Assembly (NCBI GenBank): GCA_046597895.1
Contig: JBKJJS010000288.1
Coordinates: 1 to 8,414, forward strand
Source: WLJO01 sp046597895
GTDB taxonomy: Bacteria > Actinomycetota > Acidimicrobiia > Acidimicrobiales > Ilumatobacteraceae
Reading direction: 5' to 3'
Length of the DNA: 8,414 nucleotides
Of the stretch, positions 1 to 5,249 are shown one piece after another. The first letter of the stretch is position 1. Every line of letters begins with the position of its first letter. The notes beneath the pieces were generated by a model, which saw only the letters and a program-made list of their open reading frames with translations, did no database searches and was not told the DNA's origin. The translations under genes and the position numbers were made by a program.

Positions 1-899
1 CTCGCACCCCGGGCCGCCCGCGCCGAGAAGGCGACGTACGCATCGACCACTTGCTGCGCCGAGAGTTGCTCCTTGATGTGGGGGCTCTGCAGACCGAAAC
101 CGTTGATGAACCGGCTCACGTACGGCGCGTCAGGCCACACCGAATACTCGCTGTTGGCGTCGGCCGTGAACTCGATGATCTGCGGGTGGGTGGCGATGAC
201 GTGGTAGCCCTCGCTGAACGCTTCCATGCAGACCTTCCAGTTGCACGGCACTTCCTTGACCGCGTGGAATGCGCTGTAACGCTTCTCGATCCCGAAACTC
301 GTGCTGAAGTGTTCGATGAGCTTGGCGGCATAGGTCTCGAACGGTTCGCACGCCGGGTCGAGGTTGACAAACACGAAGCCAGCCCACGTGGCGACGAGCG
401 CCTCGGGCAGGCATGTCGACAGCGGATCCTGAGTGACGTGGGGGAAGTCCCAGTCGCACGGCATGTCGGCGAGCGTGCCGTCCACCCCCCACGTCCAGCC
501 GTGGAACGGGCAGCGGAACGAGCCGACCCTGCCGTCTTCGACACGTAGCTTCGTGCCGCGGTGGAGGCATGAGTTGTGGAAGGCCTTGATGGACCCATCG
601 GCTTGGCGCGTCACGATCACGGACTCGTCGACGACGTCGTACACGACGTGGTCCCCCGTCTTTTGGAGGTCCTCCTCGCGGCACGCCACCTGCCACGTTC
701 GCTTCCACATGTACTCCGCTTCAAGAGCGGCGAACGCAGGCGATGTGTAACGGGTCCGCGGGATATCGGCCGAGCCGAGGTACCGGTACGAGTGGTCGCG
801 CAAGGCGACGGGCACCGGACGCGAATCCGTGTCCAGCATCTCCTGCACCGACGGTCCGCTACTGCGGGCGTCACCGGGTCGTTCGTCGATCGTGGTCAT
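1..899 (-). CDS. Rieske non-heme iron oxygenase, alpha (large) subunit, 3' end cut by window edge
   Basis: Reading the minus strand from ATG (899-897) gives 299 open codons to the window edge. The N-terminal Rieske domain is clear: Cys111-x-His113 followed by Arg-Gly, then Cys130-Pro-Phe-His133-Gly-Trp, which together bind a [2Fe-2S] cluster. The catalytic domain begins with NWKVCMEAF at 220-228, then Glu230-Gly-Tyr-His233 and His238-Pro-Gln, the mononuclear iron site. The third iron ligand, a C-terminal Asp in this family, lies outside the window. Enzymes of this family use O2 and electrons from a reductase/ferredoxin to hydroxylate aromatic or related rings; the substrate is not predictable here, and no beta subunit, ferredoxin or reductase is visible. 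The start is supported by AGGAGA seven bases upstream. Position 230 is Glu where naphthalene dioxygenase has the bridging Asp205. About 130 C-terminal residues are probably missing. The family call is secure; the substrate is unknown. Confidence 0.95.
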   Translation of the reverse strand, partial: MTTIDERPGDARSSGPSVQEMLDTDSRPVPVALRDHSYRYLGSADIPRTRYTSPAFAALEAEYMWKRTWQVACREEDLQKTGDHVVYDVVDESVIVTRQADGSIKAFHNSCLHRGTKLRVEDGRVGSFRCPFHGWTWGVDGTLADMPCDWDFPHVTQDPLSTCLPEALVATWAGFVFVNLDPACEPFETYAAKLIEHFSTSFGIEKRYSAFHAVKEVPCNWKVCMEAFSEGYHVIATHPQIIEFTADANSEYSVWPDAPYVSRFINGFGLQSPHIKEQLSAQQVVDAYVAFSARAARGA

Positions 900-906
900 C
901 GTGGCG

Positions 907-912
907 TCTCCT
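907..912 (-). promoter_or_regulatory. Shine-Dalgarno of the Rieske oxygenase gene
   Basis: The minus strand reads AGGAGA here, seven bases before the ATG at 899. It fixes the start of the oxygenase gene and is one of the two clear SD sequences in the window. Confidence 0.75.
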
Positions 913-943
913 CTGCCTGTCGCGCTGCTCTTCTGCCTCTGTC
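908..943 (-). repeat. Imperfect direct repeat in the purine-rich leader of the Rieske gene
   Basis: On the plus strand, 908-921 (CTCCTCTGCCTGTC) and 928-943 (CTCTTCTGCCTCTGTC) are two copies of one pyrimidine-rich element differing by one base and a two-base indel. On the oxygenase transcript they are purine-rich, and the start-proximal copy contains the SD sequence. This could be an old local duplication or part of a binding site; nothing in the sequence assigns a role. Confidence 0.4.
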
Positions 944-994
944 TCCAACCATCTTGGCGCAGGAGTGACCAGGGCGCGCCAGTCGACGGTCGCC

Positions 995-1000
995 TAGGGT
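995..1000 (+). promoter_or_regulatory. Putative -10 box (TANNNT) of the DUF1330-EthD operon
   Basis: TAGGGT lies eight bases before the ATG at 1009 and fits the actinobacterial -10 pattern TANNNT. A transcript from it would begin within a few bases of the start codon, so the mRNA would be leaderless or nearly so. No convincing -35 hexamer is visible. The GGG inside the box could instead act as a weak SD. Confidence 0.4.
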
Positions 1001-1008
1001 TCGTGGCC

Positions 1009-1296
1009 ATGAGCGCCCTCTTCATTGCCATCTCCAAGGTCACCGACCGCGACAAGCTGAACCAGTACCTCGCCGGTGCGCCGGCATCTCTCGCCGGCCG
1101 CGCCATCGAGGTTCTGGCGTTCACGGAAACCGCCGTGAACATCGAGGGCGAAGCGCCGGGTGGCCGTGTCGTCATCTTGAAGTTCCCGGACAACGAGGCC
1201 GCCATGGAGTGGTACAACTCGCCCGAGTACCAAGCGGTCGTCCAGTTGCGCCTCGACGGTTCGGTTGGATTCGCCGTCCTCGCCGACGGCATGTGA
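1009..1296 (+). CDS. DUF1330 family protein (dimeric alpha+beta barrel)
   Basis: A 95-residue protein of normal length for the family. It has the DUF1330 layout: a first beta strand (LFIAISKVTD), a helix with LNQYLAG, a second strand (VLAFTET), GGRVVILKFPDNEAAMEWYNSPEYQ, and a final strand near FAVLADG. The segment FP-x3-AA-x2-WY-x-SPEYQ is the family signature. DUF1330 proteins adopt a ferredoxin-like alpha+beta barrel fold and probably dimerise; no activity is established, and annotating them as enzymes would be speculation. The frame stays open upstream to 829, but ATG 1009 matches the usual family N-terminus; GTG 1003 is an in-frame alternative. The next gene starts 17 bases after this stop, so the two are probably co-transcribed. 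The Rieske gene diverges from it across a 109-bp gap. Confidence 0.88.
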   Translation: MSALFIAISKVTDRDKLNQYLAGAPASLAGRAIEVLAFTETAVNIEGEAPGGRVVILKFPDNEAAMEWYNSPEYQAVVQLRLDGSVGFAVLADGM

Positions 1297-1312
1297 GCCA
1301 GGCGGGCCGGCC

Positions 1313-2023
1313 ATGACCACGCAGCGCCTCGTCTTCATGCTGCGGCGGCTGCCGCACCTCACGCGTCAGGAGTTCCAGCACTACTGGTGGAACAACCACG
1401 CGCCTCTGGTGGCGGCGCGCGCCGAGACCGTCGGCATCCGGCGATACCAGCAGGTCCACACGGTCGGTCCGGCGCGTGACGGCCAGTTGCCCGAGTTCGA
1501 CGGCATCGCCGAGTTGTGGTTTGACGGCCCGGCGCCGTCGGGCACGCCCGAGGAGCGCCAGCAGGCGGGCGCCGACATGCTGGCCGATGAGCGCAACTTC
1601 ATCGACCTCGCGCAGTCACCGATCTGGATGGCCGATGAGCATCTGATGCAGGACCGGCCCCACGAAGGGCTGCGCCTCACGGCTGCGCTGCGCCGCCAGC
1701 CCAGCGTGACCCGTCAGCACTTTCTGCATCGCTGGCACGACATTCACGGACCGCTGGCGCTGGCGAACAACGACGTGTTCGGATTCGGGCACTACATCCA
1801 GATGCACACTCCAGACGACGCCGAAGAATTCCCCCTACGCGCCCGCCGAGGGGCGCCCGAACCGTTCGACGGCGTCAGCGAGATCTGGATCGACCCCGTG
1901 ACCCCGTCGCCGGAGCGGGCGGCCGAGGTGCGGGCCCGGGTGGTGGCTGACGAGGCCGACTTCCTCGACATGTCGCGCAGCATCCTGTGGTTCTCCGAGG
2001 TACGAGTCGTCGTCGACCGCTAG
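1313..2023 (+). CDS. Tandem two-domain EthD-like protein
   Basis: A 236-residue soluble protein containing the same domain twice. Residues 5-32 (RLVFMLRRLPHLTRQEF, then HYWWNNHAPL) align with 121-148 (RLTAALRRQPSVTRQHF, then HRWHDIHGPL) at an offset of 116. Trp25/Trp141 and His29/His145 match, and each half ends alike (DERNFIDLAQSPIW, DEADFLDMSRSILW). The pattern is that of EthD-like domains, about 100-residue ferredoxin-fold units that normally form homodimers; a covalent tandem would make the dimer a single chain. EthD proteins occur near oxygenases, including the ethyl tert-butyl ether degradation cluster, but their biochemical role is unsettled. ATG 1313 follows the DUF1330 stop by 16 bases with only a weak AGGCGGG before it, suggesting translational coupling. 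The frame is open further upstream to 1265, but those 16 codons overlap the previous gene and have no domain character. The stop overlaps that of the convergent SDR gene. Confidence 0.87.
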   Translation: MTTQRLVFMLRRLPHLTRQEFQHYWWNNHAPLVAARAETVGIRRYQQVHTVGPARDGQLPEFDGIAELWFDGPAPSGTPEERQQAGADMLADERNFIDLAQSPIWMADEHLMQDRPHEGLRLTAALRRQPSVTRQHFLHRWHDIHGPLALANNDVFGFGHYIQMHTPDDAEEFPLRARRGAPEPFDGVSEIWIDPVTPSPERAAEVRARVVADEADFLDMSRSILWFSEVRVVVDR

Positions 2024-2772
2024 CGGCGCGGGCTGGGGTGCTCGTAACGCCAGGGCTCAATGCCCTCCTCGTACGCGACCCAGATCTCCCCATTTCCGCC
2101 TGAGGTGAGGATGGTGACGACGGCGTCGGCGATGTACGACGGAGGCGAGAATCGGCGGCCCTGCCCTTTGAGATCGGGCGGGACGATGTTCGTGTCGACG
2201 CCGCCAGGGCACACGGCGTTCACGCGGATGTTGCGGCTCGCAAGAGCGGGACCGGCCCCCCGGACCAGCCCGACCACGGCGTGCTTGGACATCGAATAGA
2301 TGGGGTCTGGTGGTTGAGCCATGATCCCGGCGATCGAAGCCGTGACGACGATGTCACCGCCACCCGCGGCCGTCATGTGGGGGATGGCGGCCATCAACCC
2401 GTACGCCACACCGTCCACGTTCACGGCCATGACCTTCTCGTAGCCCTCCTGCTGCAACCACGGCACAGGGTCGTCGCTCAGCGGTGCGCCCGTCGGGCGG
2501 GTCATGACGCCGGCGTTCAGGTGCACGATGTCGATCCGCCCATGCACGGCCACGATGTCGGCGAGCGCCTGCTCCCACGCGTCCATGCGACGCACATCGA
2601 GGGTGATGGCGCGGCCAGAGGTCTCCGCGGCGACCCGCTCGGCGCCCGCCAGATTCACGTCAGCACACACCACCAACGCGCCGTCCGCTGCGAGCCGTCG
2701 GGCGGTGGCCTCGCCGATGCCCGAGGCCGCCCCCGTCACCAAGGCGATTTTGTTCTCGAACTGTCCGGCCAT
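2020..2772 (-). CDS. Short-chain dehydrogenase/reductase (classical SDR, NAD-type)
   Basis: A 250-residue classical SDR of normal length. The Rossmann motif TGAASGIG is at 13-20. Asp38 at the end of the second strand (LVVCAD) favours NAD(H) over NADP(H). The structural NAG motif is at 86-88 as HLNAG rather than the usual NNAG. The active site is complete: Asn118, Ser146, Tyr159 and Lys163, with standard spacing. PGGVDTN near 211-217 fits the cofactor loop. Such enzymes oxidise alcohols or dihydrodiols, or reduce ketones; the substrate is unknown. The adjacent oxygenase operon makes a step in the same catabolic route plausible, though not shown. ATG 2772 is chosen because GAGGGGG lies six bases upstream and the Rossmann fold starts right after it. 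The frame extends 22 Arg-rich codons further, to 2838, but that region looks like promoter. The gene diverges from the peptidase gene. Confidence 0.93.
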   Translation of the reverse strand: MAGQFENKIALVTGAASGIGEATARRLAADGALVVCADVNLAGAERVAAETSGRAITLDVRRMDAWEQALADIVAVHGRIDIVHLNAGVMTRPTGAPLSDDPVPWLQQEGYEKVMAVNVDGVAYGLMAAIPHMTAAGGGDIVVTASIAGIMAQPPDPIYSMSKHAVVGLVRGAGPALASRNIRVNAVCPGGVDTNIVPPDLKGQGRRFSPPSYIADAVVTILTSGGNGEIWVAYEEGIEPWRYEHPSPRR

Positions 2773-2778
2773 CGGCCA

Positions 2779-2785
2779 CCCCCTC
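2779..2785 (-). promoter_or_regulatory. Shine-Dalgarno of the SDR gene
   Basis: The minus strand reads GAGGGGG, six bases before ATG 2772. It decides the start in favour of 2772 over the longer reading from 2838. Confidence 0.65.
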
Positions 2786-2829
2786 GTTCGTCGACCGCGA
2801 CGGCGGCCACGGGAGAGCTTGCCAGCGTT

Positions 2830-2835
2830 TAGCCT
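2830..2835 (+). promoter_or_regulatory. Putative -10 box (TANNNT) of the M3 peptidase gene
   Basis: TAGCCT lies eight bases before ATG 2844, the same spacing as at the DUF1330 gene. No SD sequence lies between it and the start codon, so a leaderless transcript is likely if the box is real. No clear -35 hexamer is visible in the 71-bp divergent gap. Confidence 0.45.
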
Positions 2836-2843
2836 CATACGCC

Positions 2844-4667
2844 ATGACCGTCACGAACGAACAGCAGGACGATCTCGCCGCCGCTCAGGTTGGGTGGGAT
2901 CTCGAGACCCTCCTCGACGGCCGGCCGGGAATCGATGCGCTTTTCGACGACGCCGCGGTCATCGCCACCGAGCTCATCGCGAGCGGGCGGGGCCGCATCG
3001 CTTCCATGAACGCCAAGGAGTTAGCGGCCTTCCATCGCCGTTACGCCGACATGATCGAGCTGATGAGCCGGGCCGACAACTACGCCGGGTTGAAGTTCGC
3101 TGAGGACACGGGCAATCCGGAGAACGGTGCCCGGATGGCTCATGTCGAAGCGCGTTCGACGGCGATCACGACCCCGCTGTTGTTCATCGATCTCGAGTGG
3201 GCGGAGGCACCTGAGGACCACGTGTCTGCCGTGCTCGATGATCCCTCGGCTTCGATGGACTTCATTCGGCACCACCTGCGCTCCGCGCGGCGGTACCAAC
3301 CGTTTCTCCTCACCGAGCCCGAGGAACGCATCATGAAGGAAAAGGCGGTGACCGGCGCGTCAGCGTGGTCCCGACTCTTCGACGAACAGATGTCCGCCAT
3401 CGAGGTGCGCCTCGACAATCCGGACGGTTCGACGCGAAATGCGCCTCTAGAACACGGCCTGTCCCTGCTCGGCCATTCGGATCGCGCCGTGCGCCAGTCG
3501 GCCCACGCCGCGGTCACGGAAGGATTGGCACCCGGCCTGCGAACCCGGGCGTTCGTCTTCAACACGCTGCTCAACGACAAGTCCACCGATGACCGCCTTC
3601 GTACGTACCCGAGTTGGATCACGAACCGGAACCTCGCCAACGAGGCCAGTGATGAGTCCGTCCAGGCGCTCGTCGATTCCGTAGTGGCTCGCTACGACAT
3701 CCCGCAGCGTTGGTACGCGTTGAAGGCGAAGGCGCTCGGCCTGTCCCGCCTCGCCGACTACGACCGGGCGGCAACCGTGGCGACCACCGACGCCACGATC
3801 GGCTGGTCGGCGGCGACGGAAACCGTGGTCGACGCGTACGGGTCGTTCTCGGGCGAATTGGCATCGATCGTTCGCCGCTTCCTCCACGAGCCCTGGGTCG
3901 ATGCGCCTACCCGGCCGGGCAAGCGGGGCGGGGCGTTCTGCGCGTACACCGTGCCGAGCCATCACCCCTACCTCCTCTTGAACTGGACCTCGCGGACCCG
4001 CGACGTCACGACGCTCGCTCACGAACTCGGCCACGGGGTCCACGCCTACCTGTCACGGGAGCAGGGCGTGTTCCAGATGGCGACTCCGCTGACGCTGGCC
4101 GAGACCGCTTCGGTCTTCGGTGAGACGGTGACACGGGGGCGACTCCTCGCGCAGCTCACCGACCCGAACGAGCGCTTCGCCCTGTTGGCCACCTCTATGG
4201 ATGACGCCGTCGGCACGGTCTTCCGCCAGATCGCCATGAACCGGTTCGAAGCCGGCATCCACACGGCACGTCGGGACGAGGGTGAGCTGTCTGTCGATCG
4301 GTTCAGCGAGATCTGGTTCGACACTCAGCACGCCATGCTCGGAGATGCGGTGGAGATCACCGAGGGCTACCGCACGTGGTGGAGCTACATCCCGCACTTC
4401 ATCCACACGCCGGGCTACGTCTACGCGTATGCGTATGGCCAGCTACTGGCGCTCAGCGTGTACCGCCGCTACGAGGAGGTCGGGGAGGAGTTCGTGCCCC
4501 GATACCTGGAGCTGCTGAAGGCAGGTGGCTCGCTCAGCCCGGAAGAGCTCGGGCAGCTCGTCGACTGCGATCTCGCTGACCCTGGTTTCTGGGATGGAGG
4601 CCTCGCCATCATCGACGGACAGCTCCAGGCGGCGGAGGAGGCGGCGCGGGCGGCTGGTCGGATCTGA
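2844..4667 (+). CDS. M3 family zinc oligoendopeptidase (PepF-type)
   Basis: A full-length 607-residue metallopeptidase. The zinc site is His393-Glu394-Leu-Gly-His397 (within LAHELGHGVHAYLSREQG), with Glu420 (LAETASVFGE) as third ligand and Glu394 as general base. The substrate-side C-terminal motif is HTPGY at 521-525 followed by VYAYAYGQLLALSVY, and the segment up to DPGFWDGGL closes the domain as in PepF-like proteins. No signal peptide or membrane segment is seen, so it should be cytoplasmic. These enzymes trim short peptides in peptide turnover; the ETASVFGE form is typical of the actinobacterial and Firmicute PepF/M3 clade. ATG 2844 has no SD but follows a TANNNT box by eight bases. The gene diverges from the SDR. 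Its TGA stop is followed after three bases by an in-frame GTG that opens the ligase relic, so the two are probably on one transcript. Confidence 0.95.
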   Translation: MTVTNEQQDDLAAAQVGWDLETLLDGRPGIDALFDDAAVIATELIASGRGRIASMNAKELAAFHRRYADMIELMSRADNYAGLKFAEDTGNPENGARMAHVEARSTAITTPLLFIDLEWAEAPEDHVSAVLDDPSASMDFIRHHLRSARRYQPFLLTEPEERIMKEKAVTGASAWSRLFDEQMSAIEVRLDNPDGSTRNAPLEHGLSLLGHSDRAVRQSAHAAVTEGLAPGLRTRAFVFNTLLNDKSTDDRLRTYPSWITNRNLANEASDESVQALVDSVVARYDIPQRWYALKAKALGLSRLADYDRAATVATTDATIGWSAATETVVDAYGSFSGELASIVRRFLHEPWVDAPTRPGKRGGAFCAYTVPSHHPYLLLNWTSRTRDVTTLAHELGHGVHAYLSREQGVFQMATPLTLAETASVFGETVTRGRLLAQLTDPNERFALLATSMDDAVGTVFRQIAMNRFEAGIHTARRDEGELSVDRFSEIWFDTQHAMLGDAVEITEGYRTWWSYIPHFIHTPGYVYAYAYGQLLALSVYRRYEEVGEEFVPRYLELLKAGGSLSPEELGQLVDCDLADPGFWDGGLAIIDGQLQAAEEAARAAGRI

Positions 4668-4670
4668 GCA

Positions 4671-5237
4671 GTGACCCTGCTCGCCGTCGAGCCAATGCTC
4701 GCCGCGTCGGCGCCGAGCGTCGTTGCGGCACTTGCCCTCACCGGACCGGCTGTCGTCGAGTGGAAGCTCGATGGAGCCCGCATCCGAGTTCACAAGTCCA
4801 GCGACGTGCCTGGCGTCGCCGCCACCGCCTGCTCGTTGCACCCGCGGTCGCTCGCGCTCGATGGCTTCTTCTTCGACATCCTGCATGTCGACGGAACGGA
4901 CCTCATCGGGGAGGCGCTGTCGGTGCGTCGGGATCTGCTGGCCACCGTGGCGCCGCTCCACCGCATCCCGTCACTCGTCACCACGGACGCCATGCTGACG
5001 TGGCAGACGGAGCGGTTTCCTCAGCTCGAACCCGCCCGGGACCAGTGGGCAGTGCACCTCCGGCCCGAACTCGTGGTGGAGATTGCGGTAGACGGTGTAC
5101 AGATCTCGCGGCGGTACCCGGGTGGCGTGGCGCGGCGATTCGCCAGGGTGAAGCGTTACCGGGAGGACAAGTTGGCTTCACAGGCCGACACGATCGAGGG
5201 CGTGCGCGCGCTGCTTCCCGCGCGATCCGCTGTGTAA
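4671..5237 (+). CDS. Compacted ATP-dependent DNA ligase remnant (internally deleted but in frame)
   Basis: A 188-codon open frame from GTG 4671 to TAA, every part of which resembles a different piece of a roughly 500-residue actinobacterial ATP-dependent DNA ligase, in the correct order. Residues 1-45 hold PMLAASAP and EWKLDGARIRVH: motif I (KxDGxR) with acceptor Lys32. Residues 46-65 resemble the stretch leading to motif III but stop at LDG, lacking its Glu. Residues 66-106 hold FFFDILHVDG and the following helix up to LVTTD. Residues 107-188 are the end of the OB-fold, with MLTWQTERF, HLRPELVVEIA, SRRYPGGVA and motif VI, RFARVKRYREDK. Missing are the N-terminal DNA-binding domain, the SR motif after motif I, the motif III Glu, and motifs IV and V. 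Ligation should therefore be impossible. It could be a pseudogene that kept its frame by chance, or a retained small protein. Identity is secure; function is unknown. It lies three bases after the peptidase stop and has no SD. Confidence 0.8.
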   Translation: MTLLAVEPMLAASAPSVVAALALTGPAVVEWKLDGARIRVHKSSDVPGVAATACSLHPRSLALDGFFFDILHVDGTDLIGEALSVRRDLLATVAPLHRIPSLVTTDAMLTWQTERFPQLEPARDQWAVHLRPELVVEIAVDGVQISRRYPGGVARRFARVKRYREDKLASQADTIEGVRALLPARSAV

Positions 5238-5240
5238 CCT
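5235..5240 (+). promoter_or_regulatory. Putative -10 box (TANNNT) of the acyltransferase gene
   Basis: TAACCT overlaps the stop codon of the ligase remnant and lies nine bases before GTG 5250. There is no SD before that GTG, so initiation on a leaderless transcript, or re-initiation by ribosomes finishing the upstream frame, are the alternatives. Confidence 0.35.
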
Positions 5241-5249
5241 CCGCACCCG

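Noticed and set aside
116..708. Two overlapping minus-strand open frames (116-598 and 130-708) and a plus-strand one (51-548)
   Set aside because: They are in other frames of the Rieske oxygenase, whose motifs are unambiguous from 899 to the edge; their translations are Arg/Pro-rich with no domain.
829..1008. Upstream extension of the DUF1330 frame to ATG 829
   Set aside because: It overlaps the oxygenase 5' end and the divergent promoter region, and the added 60 residues have no family character.
2773..2838. 22-codon N-terminal extension of the SDR gene
   Set aside because: It is Arg/Gly-rich, lies in the divergent promoter gap, and ATG 2772 has a proper SD.
3447..4043. Long antisense open frame inside the M3 peptidase (198 codons)
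   Set aside because: Typical high-GC shadow frame; the peptidase on the other strand has full catalytic motifs.
4443..4961. Antisense frame spanning the peptidase end and the ligase remnant
   Set aside because: No recognisable domain, and the plus-strand frames there have clear homology.
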